Source: Amylostereum areolatum
Lineage: Eukaryota > Basidiomycota > Agaricomycetes > Russulales > Stereaceae
DNA length: 64,000 bases
Direction: 5' to 3'
NCBI GenBank assembly: GCA_012932865.1
Contig: SAXG01000076.1
Span: 124,001-188,000 of the forward strand
Within the stretch, counting starts at the first letter, position 1, and the number at the start of each line of letters is the position of its first letter. This document shows positions 44,784 to 56,887 of the stretch, one piece after another. The notes below the pieces were generated by a model. The model was not told where the DNA came from, searched no databases, and saw only the letters and a program-made list of their open reading frames with translations. The translations under genes and the position numbers were made by a program.

Positions 44784-45001
44784 TGCATTGGGTTGGTTTT
44801 TTCGTGCATGGAGTTGGGAGATGAAGCGGTGTGGACGGCTCGCTCGAGTGTCGATGCCGCCGCAGAGCCAACGACGACAGATTACGTAACTAACGCGGAC
44901 GTGATTGACTGAAGCGCGTGACGTGATGTGACCCTCCTCCCTCTCTTAACGTCCACCAGCCTCCGAACGCTACCCTACTTTCCTTCCTCCGAACCACCAC
45001 C
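44784..45001. promoter_or_regulatory. Divergent promoter, F-box gene / SPT5
   Basis: A 218-bp gap between divergent ATGs. It contains a palindromic TTACGTAA (44882-44889) and TGACGTGA (about 44918-44925), both bZIP/CRE-like sites, followed by a C/T-rich stretch before the SPT5 ATG. Confidence 0.5.
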
Positions 45002-48000
45002 ATGTCCGACGCCGAAGACGAGACCATGTACCAGAACCGAAGTTCCGATCCAGTGCAGCCAGAAGAGGAGGAAGAGGAAGAAGAAGAGGCGGAGGTGCAA
45101 CCGACGGGGAAGTCGAAGGACAAGCATCGACTCAGAGAAGAGGAGGAAGAGGAGGAGGACGAAGAGGACGAAGAGGACGATGAAGACGATGAAGAAGATG
45201 AAGACGACGGCGCTGTTCGAAGTAAAAAACGCCAAAAGGTACGTCGACTGTCTTTCTCCTCAGTGTGCGTGGGCGGCGCTGACCTTTGCGGTGCAGCGTG
45301 GGCGCGGAAGGCGACCAGCGGTCAACCGCTTCCTCGATGTCGAAGCCGAGGTGGACGACGACGAAGAGGAATACGATGACGACGAAGAGGCCGACTTTGG
45401 TCGTGGTACGCACTGCTCAAGTCCGAATGGATTGCCGTCGCTAATAGCACTTCCCCGTAGATGCTTTCATTGCGGAGCCCGGCGTCGAGGGCGACGAGGA
45501 AGAAGATGCACGAAGGTCGCTTCATCACGCCCGTCTCGACCGACGACACCGCGAGCTCGATGACCGCGACCTAGTGGCCATTGCGAATGACATTAGCCAG
45601 CGCAACAAGCGTTCGGCTACACATTACACGGGCGACATGAGCGATATCCCTCAGCGTTTGCTCATGCCCGACGTGAAGGATGCCAATTTGTGGCAAGTTC
45701 GTTGCAAGGTGCGTATCTCGTTCTCGCACAGCATCCTTCGCTGACCCGTACCTCAGATTGGCAGGGAGCGCGACCTTGTCTTTAGTCTCATGCGCAAGGC
45801 CATCGACTACGAATACACCAACCATCCCCTCCAAATCCTCTCCGCCTTCCAGCGCGACTCCCTCATCGGCATGATTTACGTCGAAGCACGCAGTCAAAAA
45901 CAGGTTCTCGACGCCTGCCAAGGTCTTGTCGGTATTTACCCAAGCCGTGGCGTCACGCTGGTCCCCATCGAGGAAATGTCTAGTCTCCTGCAAATCAAGC
46001 AACAAGATCTTACCGTGGCTCCCGGCAGCTGGGTCCGTATCAAGCGCGGAAAGTACCAGGGCGACCTCGCTCAAGTCATGGACGTTACAGAGAACGGAGA
46101 GGAGGCCGGACTCAAGTTCATTCCCAGAATTGACCTCAACCCCAAGGACGAAGCCAACCCAGACGGCAAGAAGCGCAAGAGGATGGGCATTCCGTCCGCA
46201 ACTGGCATCCGTTCCCCGCAGCGTTTCTTCAACTTCGAGGAAGTCGTCAAGGTTTACGGCCGCAAGTCGGTCTCCAAGCGGAATCAAGTCTATGTCTTCC
46301 AGAACGACACCTTCAAGGACGGCTTCATCGAGAAGGACTACAAGATCAACGCGCTCGTCCTGGAGAACGTCAACCCGACCCTCGACGAGATCACTCGTTT
46401 CGCGCGCGGCCAGGACGGCGCCGAAGGCGAGAACAACGTCGATCTCTCCATCATTGCTGAAGCATCCCGCAAGGCCGCCATTGCCGTTCTCCAGCCTGGC
46501 GATCACGTCGAGGTCTTCGAAGGCGAACAGGCGGGCGTCCATGGTATCGTGGACTCCATCGCGCAGGACGTCGTCACGCTCAATCCTGTCGGCGTTGATC
46601 TGGAGGGACAGAAGGTCGAGGTTCCCGCTCGTAGCGTTCGCAAGCGGTTCAAGGCAGGAGACCACGTCAAGGTCATGGCGGGGAAGAACGCCGATGAAAC
46701 CGGTCTCGTCGTTTCGGTCGCCGACAACGTCGTGACATTCTTGTCAGATATGTCCATGCAGGAGGTACGTCGATCCCCTTTCATCGTTCTTCTCTTGCTC
46801 ACGCCATGTAGGTGTCGGTGTTCTCCAAGGACCTTCGGGAGGCGTCCGAAGTCGGCGCAAGCACCAACATCGTCGGCGACTACGAGCTCCACGATCTCGT
46901 TCAGCTTGAGTGCGTCGCGGTGCTTTCCTTTTTCCATTTCGACTGGACTAATGCTCCTCGCAGTCAACAAACTGTTGGCGTTATCTACAAAACGGAGCGA
47001 GACTCGTTCCGCGTTCTAGATCAAAATGGGCAAACACGCCTGGTCCACCCGCACCAAATCTCCATGCGACGCGACTCGAACCGGGCCATTGCGACGGACG
47101 CTGAAGGCCACGAACTGCGCAAAAACGACAACGTCAAGGAGAACGACGGCGAGGTACACCCACCCATTCGTCCTTGAGTATTTCCCGTGTGTCTAATATC
47201 GTTTTACCAGGGTCGGAAAGGTCGGGTCCTCCACATTCACCAGTCATTCTTCGCGTTCCTCCACAACCGCGACGTCACGGAGAATGGAGGGGTGTTCGTC
47301 ACCCGGGCCCGCTCCTTGGTCTCCCTGGCGCCCAAGGGCAACGCTATGAAGCCCGGAACCGACCTCTCGAAGATGAACCCTGCCATGAATGGCGGCGGTA
47401 TGGTCGGCTCGGGGAACATCGGTCGGGGCCCTAGGGACAGGCTAATTGGGATCTTCGTCACCGTCGTCAAAGGTCCTAATAAGGGCTACAACGGCACCAT
47501 CAAGGACACCAACGGACCCATCGCTCGCGTCGAGCTGAACACCGGCAACAAGGTGATCACCATCGACAAGGAAAAGCTCAGGCGACGAAAGTGCGTGCCA
47601 GTCCAGGCGTTTGTAGTCGCTTGCTGACATCGTCCATCCAGCGCCAACGGAACCCTTGAGCCTTTGGAGGGTGCTTATTCTGGCATGGGTCCGCCCATGT
47701 CCGGGCCTGGTTCACCATGGAGCGGGAAGCCGAAGAGCGGGCCGAATCCGTATGCACAGTCCAACCGCACGCCCGCGTGGGGAGGATCCGGGCGCACACC
47801 CAATCCCTACGCCGATGGTTCAGGGAAAACCCCCGCCTGGAATGGCTCGCGGACTCCCAACCCCTATGCCCAACAAGACGGAGGCCGTACGCCCGCGTGG
47901 AACGCTGGGTCGAAGACCCCCAATCCGTATGCATCGGAGAATGCGGGATCGGCCTGGGCAACATCCTCGCGAACACCCAATCCCTATGCCTCTGGCGGCG

Positions 48001-48931
48001 GCGGGAGCAGCGGGGGCTGGGGTGGTGCGACGCCGAACCCAAACAGTGCCGGCTGGAACTCGCCCAAGCCACCCTCAAACTCGGCATGGGGAACGTCTCC
48101 TGCCCAAGGAAGAGACGGTGGATTCGGCGGTGCGACACCTGGTCGCCCGTCAGCGAACCCAACATGGGGCGGCGCTACACCTGGACGCTGGGGTGGCCAA
48201 TGGGTAGGCTTTCGTGCTTTTCTTGATGTCGTATATGGCTGCTCACAATGTTGGTTTAGGACGAAGGTGGCATGTCCGCGCCTACGCCTGGAGGATGGGG
48301 TGCGCCGACACCAGCGGCGACAGCGCCAACCCCTGCTGCAGGAGGATACGGCGGGTTCAGCGCGAAGACCCCCGCCGGTATCTATGCCGGTTGGGGCGAA
48401 TCTTCTGCAGAGACCCCCGCGGTTTCGGCCTCGTTCGAGCCGATCAATACGTCGTTTGGTGGGTCTTTCTTTTAGCTGTATTTTTCTGGCTCGCTAACAT
48501 CCTGCTTGTCCACAGAGCTTTCGAAGAACTGGCTCGGCGAAGACGCGTTCAGAGCACACCGCGCGGGCATGCGCGTGCGCGTGCTCGGCACGCGGGGCGA
48601 CGACGGGTTCATGGAGTGGGACCGCGGGCTGATGGAGGGCAAGGAGGGGATCGTGCTCTCGGTGCTCAACCCGGACAGCGGGCTCACGGCGACGGCGAAC
48701 GTGCGGTTCGGGACGAAGGAGAGCCCCGAGAGCCGCGTGGTACCGATCATGTACCTCGTGCCCGTGCCGCCGTCGCGCCCGCACGGCCAGTGCGTCGCGC
48801 TCGACGGCAAGTACAAGGGCGCGATCCTGAAGCTGCGCGAGAAGGGCATGGGGACGTGGTTGGTCACCGTGGACGAGTCGAGGTTCGAGGATATCCCCGA
48901 GGACCGGTTGGTGTCGTACGAGCCGTTGTAG
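45002..48931 (+). CDS. SPT5: Transcription elongation factor SPT5
   Basis: SPT5 clamps RNA polymerase II during elongation together with SPT4. It starts MSDAEDETMYQNRSS, followed by an extremely acidic Glu/Asp region. Then come the NGN domain (LWQVRCKIGRERDLVFSLMR...GMIYVEARSQKQVLDACQG, about 45690-45990) and several KOW domains (VAPGSWVRIKRGKYQGDLAQ; LQPGDHVEVFEGEQAGVHGI; FKAGDHVKVMAGKNADETGL; RLIGIFVTVVKGPNKGYNGT). A C-terminal repeat region is built of TPNPYA and TPAW units (about 47740-48200), the substrate of Bur1/Cdk9-type kinases. A last KOW (GMRVRVLGTRGDD...SYEPL) closes the protein. About eight short introns are present. The whole gene lies in the window, and its length of roughly 1,100 residues fits the family. 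Confidence 0.95.
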
Positions 48932-49341
48932 GGTCGGAGTTCGTCTTGATTGTCTTGCTGTATTGCTGCACTTTGTTTCTTGTCTGCGCTATGTCGTGTA
49001 TCCTAGGAATCTCATCCATGAAGCCTTCTAATCTGAGCTGTGGACTTCGGTGGGGGAGGTTCTCGATGCGATATGGTGCGGCTGGCAAAGCTCTGGTGAT
49101 CCTCCCTCTACTGTCGGTGTGTCTTCGACTCAGGTCGGAAACGTACTTGTTTGATAAAACCTCGAAGGAGATATCCGGAATCGCACCGGGCACTGTGACA
49201 GACTGCTTTGGTATTGATCTGCGTTGACGGTGATTCAGACAAACGACTCATTGTGTTCAGCACTGCAAATTCTCAAGCCTCCTTTCTATCTTTGCGTGGA
49301 CTACACAGTATCTATTGCCGCATGTCAAGCAAAAACAGTGA
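48932..49341. other. SPT5 downstream region
   Basis: About 410 bp of 3' flank with no supported gene. A minus-strand open frame at 49257-49490 is not protein-like. Confidence 0.4.
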
Positions 49342-50697
49342 ATGAAGGAAGAACAAACGAGAGCAAAGGAGAGCTTGCTAAAGGAGGTAGAGTATAAGAG
49401 AAAGATATGCCACCAGAGCCCAAATAACGCCCCATCCCCACAGACATACCCCTGCATATTCCCCGCCGCGTCCTCCATGGCATACAGCACCTCCTCGACG
49501 ACGCCCTACACCCATTCAGCTGCCCGGTACACGCCCCCGATGGAGTTCGACATGTCCACGCTAACCCTCTTCGACACATCCTTTCTGGAATCTGCCAAGG
49601 ACTCTGCTTGCTCCACCTATCCTCCCGCCCAGTGCCCCGACCAGATATTGGCACGCTTCGAGCTCGGGTTGTTCTTCCACGATGCGTCGAAACGACGGAA
49701 AATGTCGTCATCAGAGCTATCTCACCTTCAAAAGCTTTGGAACGCCGTCAGCGATGACGGCTCCCGTGTCCCCCCTACAAACGGGTGGAAGGGTAAACCG
49801 CGCTCCAGCGACTCGGACGCGACGGTCCGCGCTCTCCCAGTACGCGCACCCGGTGTAGGAGCCCGACCCCGATTCCGTTTCGAGAATAGGCAGCCTGATC
49901 AAAGACTCGAGCTCGTTTATTCGAGTGCGCCCTGCCGACGTGGCACATCCATACCACCGCGACATCGGCTCGCCAACCTTCAAGCCTCGCAAGCTGCAGA
50001 GAACCAGGGGCACAGAACCCATGCGGTGGACGAGACCGTTCCGCTTTCCTTTCTCGTGGAAACGGACGATATCCATGCTATAGTTGATGCTGTCAAACTT
50101 GCCGAAGAAAACAATATACAGAGGGGAGGACTTGCGATCCGCCGGGCGGTGATCGCGGCTGCGGAGCAGCGCTGGAGGCGGGTAAGTCGTGGTCCTCAGC
50201 ATTCTGCAGGCGGTCGCATGATGACGAGCGACTTACTTTTATAGGACTACGCCTGGATGGAGCAGCCCAAACAGGGTGGACGAGGGGCTCATTGGTACGC
50301 GAGGCTCGTTGTCGCGCTCGTCAGAATCAACGTCCTCTGCGCGCCCGACATTCGGCATATCCTTAGCCTCCTTGTCCAGGCCGAACCATCTGCGGATCGG
50401 CTCATTGCTCTGTTGGTAATCCTGGATAATAGTGAGGGGGACGTGTTCCAGGGTGCGTGGGGTAGACGGATGATAGGGGTACTCCGGATGTTGACGAGGA
50501 AAGGGAGCGTGCTCAGGTTGGACGACGGTGCGGTAAACGTGCGTATTTCTGACTCACGAGGATACGAATACCCCTACTCACATGGGTCTTGGGTAGGCTC
50601 TGAGCGATATTGTAGAACGATTGGGAGCCTCGCGATAATCAGGCTGAGTATTGTACGGATGGTCTTGAGGCCCGGGGAGAAGGGGGGAGACGTCTAA
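49342..50697 (+). CDS. Hypothetical protein
   Basis: Not recognised. Two open pieces join through an intron at 50182-50244 (GTAAGT...TTATAG) in phase, giving up to 430 codons from the ATG at 49342; starts at 49477, 49543 or 49555 are equally possible. The N-terminal half is polar and Ser/Arg-rich. Better-looking parts are ETDDIHAIVDAVKLAEENNI, GLAIRRAVIAAAEQRWRRDY and WYARLVVALVRINVLCAPDI, then HILSLLVQAEPSADRLIALL, which suggest a helical domain. A further GTGCGT...GGGTAG pair at about 50538-50597 would shorten the end to VNALSDIVERLGASR. No signal peptide or membrane segment is clear. Confidence 0.45.
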
Positions 50698-51162
50698 TTT
50701 CGGAGCCTTGCGATACTGAGAAAAGGGTTCTTGGACTCGGAGCTCATGACTTCTCATGAATATATTGGAGGGTTAAGTGAATTATACAGTGTATGTATGC
50801 GCAGGCTGAGCCTATAGGATGGGATCGTTAGCAAACTCAAAGACGAAGAAGTGATTAGTACGCGCCTCGAATTCTCACTAGACCTCCTTGTCCTTTTCCA
50901 GTCATGCAACGACCCAAGTACCTCAGCCCCAACGCCGTCGTGAAGAATCGGAGCTATAAGAGGATCCTGTTTGTGCGTTGAAAAGTTGAAGAAGTAAGAA
51001 GATTCCTCCCCGGTTGCTTAGTCTTGCGTTCGCGCGGCGTGGACGATAAGATTATATAAGTAAGTAAGGGATCGTCCAACGGCGTCCGAGTGACGAGACT
51101 TCTTCTTCCACTCCCGTTGCCAATTTTCACCACCGCCTCCCCACACTACTGAACACCAAGAT
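50698..51162. other. Intergenic region upstream of the F-box gene
   Basis: About 465 bp. AT-rich sequence with GATTATATAAGTAAGTAAG at 51048-51066 provides a likely TATA box about 110 bp before the next ATG. Nothing else is seen. Confidence 0.45.
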
Positions 51163-52161
51163 ATGTCGAACGCTGAATCAGCGATACACCGCCTGTTTCT
51201 TGAAATTCTACTCGAGATCTTTCTCATCGTCCGTGACCTTGAACCGCCAGATGATAACGGATCATCATGGGACTCGGAGGACGGCACTGAAGATCCTGGA
51301 CGCTACGAGTTGGGGTGGATTTTGAGCACACACGTATGCCGTCGCTGGCGCCAGGTGAGTCTGGTGCAGTCACCATTGTGCCCACGGTCGTTATTGATGC
51401 GGATGTGGAAGGCTGCCTTAGGATACCCCTTACTGTGGTCTTACATGGACCTTGAGACGATTCCACCACTATTTGTCGAACAGATGCTCTTTCGATCTGG
51501 GGCTTGCCCGTTAACCGTATATTTCCCGCCTCCTTGGAACGACAAGTATTGGAGTATGTTTGCTCTCATCGCCCCGGAGCATCACCGCATACGCGTACTT
51601 CAAGTTATCGACACGTGTGACCGATTAATAACCACTTCCGCCGATAAGCCTTTTCCTCCCCTCAACGCCCTTACTCTAGAGGCCCATACTCCAGAGACAT
51701 TTACCATGAGGGAGCCCGAAGATCCAGGCCTCATATACCCCGAATCCATGTTCGCGCCATCCGCGCCCCGTCTTCGCCAGTTGAAGCTCGTCGGCGCGCA
51801 CTTTCCTTGGACATCAGACTTGTATACTAACTTGACGTCTCTTGAAATAGGAATCACCGAATCCCAGGCAAAAATATTCACCTTCACATACTCCGATCTA
51901 GCCGCTCTTTTTGGAAGAATGTCCTGCCTCGAAACCCTCACGGTCCTATCGGACGTTTTTCCGACCAATATCTCCGATACCCCAAGATCACTTTCCATCC
52001 CTCTCCCTCACACCGTAAAGACACTCGAATTGAAGGGCTCGTCAGTGAATGAACGCTGCTTCAAGTTGTTTGGGCGACTTACAGTTCCTCAACACACGAA
52101 AATTACCGTGCGCCCCAAACTAACCTCCGAAGCACTCCTACGACATTGTCTCTCCCGTTGA
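51163..52161 (+). CDS. F-box domain protein, possibly truncated
   Basis: MSNAESAIHRLFLEILLEIF is followed by an acidic loop and THVCRRWRQ. After a 57-nt intron (51355-51411, GTGAGT...GGAAG) comes AALGYPLLWSYMDLETIPPL, the classic agaricomycete F-box arrangement. LRR-like strands follow (PFPPLNALTLEAHTPETF, APRLRQLKLVGAHFPWTSDL, LTSLEIGITES, CLETLTVLSDVFPTN, TVKTLELKGSSVNERCFKLF). The frame stops with TGA at 52159-52161 after 313 codons, but the same frame continues with similar sequence downstream. F-box proteins link substrates to SCF ubiquitin ligases. Family members usually run to 500 residues or more, so this one looks cut short. Confidence 0.65.
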   Translation: MSNAESAIHRLFLEILLEIFLIVRDLEPPDDNGSSWDSEDGTEDPGRYELGWILSTHVCRRWRQVSLVQSPLCPRSLLMRMWKAALGYPLLWSYMDLETIPPLFVEQMLFRSGACPLTVYFPPPWNDKYWSMFALIAPEHHRIRVLQVIDTCDRLITTSADKPFPPLNALTLEAHTPETFTMREPEDPGLIYPESMFAPSAPRLRQLKLVGAHFPWTSDLYTNLTSLEIGITESQAKIFTFTYSDLAALFGRMSCLETLTVLSDVFPTNISDTPRSLSIPLPHTVKTLELKGSSVNERCFKLFGRLTVPQHTKITVRPKLTSEALLRHCLSR

Positions 52162-52803
52162 CGCGGCCCCACATCGCCGGTTACTGCCATCTGCCTTCGA
52201 TCTCCTATGGAGCGTATAATCGGGAGCATATATGGTTGCCTTTCTATAGTGATCCAGAAAGGGTCCACGCTGTGCCACTGCTACACCGGCGTGCTGTGGT
52301 GTTACACGGGAGCAGATTTGTGGCTCACTGTGCCATGGGACCAGGGATACAATCCTCTCGAAACCATTCTCTTCGGGTCGGCATTCTCACTCGGCACGAT
52401 CGTCGATCTACATCTCGAGATGCACAAGGAAACTGTTCCGCAAGATTGGAAGCCGCTGTTTAAACAGCTTTCGAGGGTCCAGCGAATCACGACACTGGAT
52501 GCGCTGTTGTAGACCATGTTTGGTGGGCTCTCGAGTTTGGAAACCATGTTGGATGGTCCTGCGGGGCTACTCGTCCCATGCCTCGAGACCTTGGTCGTTG
52601 ATTTGTATCCTCATCCACGGGTTCATCCCAGAGAGCGATTCAACATGGCACCTCTCTTGGATTTTACAGAGGCGCAAAAGGAAGGCGGCGCACCTATTGG
52701 AGGGATATACCTGCCGGAGATATATTCAGGTCTTCCAGACACAGGAAATTTGGCGATAACGGTCCCACGCGTGGGATGGATTCAGGATCATCGGTATACC
52801 TGA
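52162..52803 (+). pseudogene. Decayed 3' part of the F-box gene
   Basis: The reading frame is that of the preceding gene. After the TGA, the frame is open to a TAG at 52510-52512, then open again to 52803. The segments read as protein (DQGYNPLETILFGSAFSLGT, LFKQLSRVQRITTLDALL, then MFGGLSSLETMLDGPAGLLV, CLETLVVDLYPHPRVHPRER), with LRR-like strands like those upstream. Two nonsense codons in an otherwise continuous frame suggest recent decay. An unrecognised intron around each stop is the alternative. Confidence 0.55.
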
Positions 52804-54232
52804 GATACTTACATGGAGTAGTCTCCTCTTCTTGCTGTAATATTCGACTACTCTCAACTATGCACATTGCCCTACTATGTACGGGCCACGTACTTAGTCG
52901 CGGTATCAGGCGATATCGTTGTATTCGGCCGACGATAGACGTGGTGTTGTGGGGAAAACGGACCGTGGCGGTCACGTCGATACACGTCTGACCATGTGGA
53001 CATCGTGACGGGATGATCGAGACCGCGGGCTGACGTTGCTCAGATATGACAGCAGGCTCAACTTCAACTTGCTAAAGTACAGGCCTGACGCGGCCTGACA
53101 GCTGGCCTGACGTCGCGCAACCGCCGATTGCGACGAGCCGACGGCGACGCCCTCCGAAAACAGCAGCGTCGTTCCATCAACGTACTCGCCAAGTACTCAC
53201 CGTACTCGCCGGTCATTCTTGGTACGCATACTAGTACTTTACTGACATATATGTACATCCTCCTACTCAATGCCAATACTCACTGCTCACTGCTCAACAA
53301 GTACTCGATATTCAATATTCAAGACTTGCAATCTCCACCCTGTGAACTAGCGATTTTTTGCACCCTGCTTTTATCCGATGGCTATAGTACCGACCATCGA
53401 GTCGGTGGCCTCGACAGACCCCGAGGCGGAAAAGCAGCTTATGTAGTGATTGCAAACAACATGCTGCCACATTAGTCTCCTAAAGCAGACGTCGATGGAG
53501 TCAACCCTCGTACCTCGGGATCCTCTCATCTGCCACATGGGATCCCATCGATATCTGCTTTCATTTTAGAGACTATCCGTATATGCCTCTCCAGGCACAC
53601 GGTGTCGGTCCATTTAGGCTGGTCTGGCTCCTTTGTTGCCGTGGTTGGCGATCGTACTGACGGACACCTAGAGACTCGGAGTACGCGTAACGACGCGGCG
53701 ACCAGGCCAAGTAGTTCATTCCGCATGTACTTGCGCACACTTGGCGCACACTTTGAACGTATATTCCAGGCGGGATCGCGCCTGAAGCATGCTCGGGGAA
53801 CGGCCATGTCCTCAAGAACGAGCACCCCTCCGAGCACACGCCATGTTTGCTGGCATGTGGTGCCCCCCGTCGCGGAGGCTTCTTGTCTCCCCGAGGAGGT
53901 TCCGGACAGATCACGGACCGGTCCTGGACGATCTTAGTTCAGAGGCACCATGCGACGTCGTTCCTCGTCGCTTCATCCGGAGCCATTTACTCAATTCTCC
54001 TCCCCCGCAACAGCAACAGCCGTCCGCGGGTCGCCACAGGTCGCCACTAGCGCTGCAGCTGCACCGACTCCATGAAGATCCATCCTCCCGCCGAGCATCA
54101 TAAAAAGGCCTCTCGTCCGTGAGCGTGGATTCATCTCTCCGGGCCCCACCTCCACTGGACCCTCTCCGATTTTTTTCTCCCCGGTTCATTCCCTTCCTCT
54201 CGTTGTCTTCACCACCCCCACACTCTTTCAAA
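52804..54232. other. Intergenic region with small repeats; polygalacturonase promoter
   Basis: About 1.4 kb. GGCCTGAC occurs three times at 53081-53113, and AGTACTCACCGTACTCGCC-type repeats lie at 53185-53215. The end holds a TATA-like CATAAAAAGG at 54099-54108 and a pyrimidine-rich leader before the GH28 start. No gene is supported in between. Confidence 0.5.
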
Positions 54233-55906
54233 ATGCACTCGACGCAGGTCCTTTTCTCGCTTTGCGCCCTCGCGGCCTCGACGCTCGCCGCCCCCACCGC
54301 GCTGGAGCCCCGCGCGTGCACCGGGACGATCTCTTCGCTCGGGGATGTCGCGGCCGCGGTCAAATGCGCCAACGTCGTCATCAACGGCTTCACCGTGCCC
54401 GCGGGCTCCACGCTCAGCCTCAGCCTCGTCGACGGCGCGACGGTCACCATGAGTGCGTGCTCCATTTCAGTGATCGCGCGCCGCGCCACGATGCCGCGCC
54501 GGGAACTCACTCTGCACTCTGCGCAGACGGCGACGTCGCGTTCGGGAAGAAAAACTGGGACGGCCCGCTGTTCCAGGTGAGGTGGGTCGCGGATCGGTGC
54601 TTTCTGCGCGTTGGATCGGTGCGCTGACGCCGAGCGGGGCCGCTTGCTTTACATAGTGGCAAGAATATCAACTGTAAGCATGAGGGCGTTTTTTTCGTGC
54701 CGATAGACATCTTATCGTCGAGCTTGACAGTCAACGGAAATGGCCACACATTCGACGGGAACGGGGCGTTCTACTGGGTACGTTATGCCATCCCCCCTTC
54801 GAGTACTTATCCGAGATCTCACGGCGGCGCGCAGGACGGTCAAGGCGGTAACGGTGGCGTCACCGAGCCCAACCCCATGATGAAGTGCGCCCGTCTCTCT
54901 GGTGCGCTGTTGCTGTGGACTGACAATCGTCGCAGGATCAAGATGTCGGGCACGTTCACCGTGAGCACCTTTTTCGCACTGTCGCGCAGGACGCAGGTCT
55001 GATCGAGGGCTGCCTCGCGCTCGCAGAACGTGAAGGTCTTGAACTCGCCCGCGCGCGTGTACAGCATCGGCTCGAACCCGGCTGCGCTCACACTGTCCAA
55101 GCTCACCGTCGATAACTGTGCGTTCCCCTCGTTCTCGCGTTCCCCTCGTTCTCGCGTTCCCCTCGTTCTCGCGTCCCCCGAGCCTCCCCCCACCCCTTTC
55201 TGACGCGCACCGGTCGACAGCGGCGGGCGACGCGGCCAACAGCCAGAGCGACGGCAAGTCCGCGGGCCACAACACGGACGGGTTCGACGTCAGCGGGACG
55301 GACATCACGATCAAGGATAGGTGCGTCCACAACACGGCGCGCGCTGTGCGGGCTGTGGGCTGACTCCGAGCCTCGGGGTGCAGCACGGTCCTGAACCAGG
55401 ACGATTGCCTTGCGATCAACGACGGGAGCAACATCGTCTTCACCGGCAACACCTGCTCGGGCGGGCACGGGATCTCCATCGTGCGTCCCCCGCCCTCTTC
55501 GCGTCGTGTTGCATTCTGCTGATGTTGTCTTCGATCGCCTTGGGGGGGGGGTGCAGGGCTCCATCTCGAGCGACAAGGCCGTGTCGAAGGTCACGATCTC
55601 CAACAACGTGATCAAGAAGAGGTGCGCGCTCCGTCCTCGGTCGTCCGTCGCCCGACTGACTGTTGGCCACGCAGCGACAACGCGCTCCGGATTAAGACCA
55701 AGGCCTCCGCGGCCTCCGCGTCCGTCTCCGACGTGACATACAACCGGCAACACCGCGACGGACATCCGTCGTTACGGCGTCATCGTCGACCAGGCGCGTC
55801 CATCGTATTTCCCCCCAGACCACCCCCGCTGACCGCATACCCAACCTCCTCCAGAGCTACCCCTCCACCCTCGGTACGCCCGGCACAGGCGTGACGATCT
55901 CCGTGC

Positions 55907-55940
<34 letters not shown>

Positions 55941-56176
55941 ACTCCCCGGCGTCCGGCCTCCGTGCTTGCGTTGCTCGGACTCTGACCGGTTCACTGTAGG
56001 CCGTCACGTTCTCCGGCAAGAACACGATCGCGGTCGGCTCGAGCGCACAGCGCGTGGCCGTCAACTGCGGGTCGGGCGCGTGCAAGGGCACCTGGGACTG
56101 GTCCGGGCTCACCGCGTCGGGAGGCTCGGCGGGCAAGATCAACTACAGCGGGATCAAGGGCTTCAGCAACCAGTGA
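54233..56176 (+). CDS. Endopolygalacturonase, glycoside hydrolase family 28
   Basis: A secreted pectinase that hydrolyses alpha-1,4-galacturonan. It starts [20 protein letters not shown] (signal peptide), then a short propeptide ending EPR before ACTG, a Kex2-like cleavage. About ten short introns split it. Family motifs are in order: [51 protein letters not shown], the catalytic [12 protein letters not shown], the QDDCLAIN pair of Asp residues, GGHGISIGSI with the active-site His, and the substrate-binding RIKTKA. The C-terminus reads [20 protein letters not shown], with the usual disulfide Cys, to GFSNQ at 56176. All catalytic residues are present, so it looks active. A TATA-like box lies 125-135 bp upstream. 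It fits a plant-tissue-degrading lifestyle. Exon edges between 54450 and 55900 are approximate. Confidence 0.92.
55121..55171. repeat. Three 17-bp tandem repeats in an intron
   Basis: Three perfect copies of CGTTCCCCTCGTTCTCG, lying inside an intron of the polygalacturonase gene, just after its donor. Confidence 0.85.
55909..55940. repeat. Homopolymer of about 32 C in an intron
   Basis: An unbroken C run directly after a GTGCGT donor in the polygalacturonase gene. Such a run is prone to slippage and to assembly error. Confidence 0.85.
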
Positions 56177-56887
56177 AGTACAGAGTACATCCTGGAGCCT
56201 TCCGCCTCGCCCCTTCGTTCGTGCTCTGGATCGGATTTGTATATGGGTGTATCAGCACTGCTGCCGTCGCTGTGAATTCCCGTCCCTTATCATTGTCGCG
56301 CGCTCTGTCTTGCATTTTGTCGTCCCGCGTCTGCGACGTGTGTCTCGTTCGTCTACCGCCTTACTGTCTTTCACTCTTTATCACACATACTGCCTGCCTC
56401 TCTCTATCTGGGGTAGTCTGCGCATACTCCCGGTCCGCGCGCGTTATACACGTGCGAGCACCCGCCCGTTCAACTTTGACGCGACCTCGTTCCAAGTGCA
56501 AGCTGCGACCCGGATGAAGTCGATTGAACAAGGCCGCTTCCCGCCTACCACATCCCCCCCCCAGCGCGTCTGAACAGTGAAAATCGACCGCACGTCGACC
56601 CAGAACGACTATCTTCTGGTTAGGTCAGCCACGGAGACTAGTTCCCATCCGCCAGGCCTGCAAAGTGTTGTGTGAGCGGGTGGGTCGAAGGTCGAGGCCG
56701 CCGCCGGCGCGTGCCGCGATGATCCCAAGCACGAGGCCGCAGCCCGCCCGATCCGACTGATCTCTGCTTTCTCTCAACCACCATCTTCAACCCGCCTCCA
56801 CCTCTCCTCCCTCTCCTCCCTCTCCTCCCCACCCCCGTCCACACCCCGCAACACGCAAAACCACATCGCACATCGCACCGACTCCCG
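56177..56887. other. Intergenic region with CT-rich tract
   Basis: About 710 bp. It holds the polygalacturonase 3' flank and, at 56785-56830, repeated CTCCTCCCT units forming a pyrimidine-rich promoter tract just before the next ATG. No gene is supported. Confidence 0.45.

Noticed and set aside
53789..54103. Open frames before the polygalacturonase gene as a separate small gene
   Set aside because: There are no start context, splice or protein features, and the region ends in the TATA box and leader of the GH28 gene.
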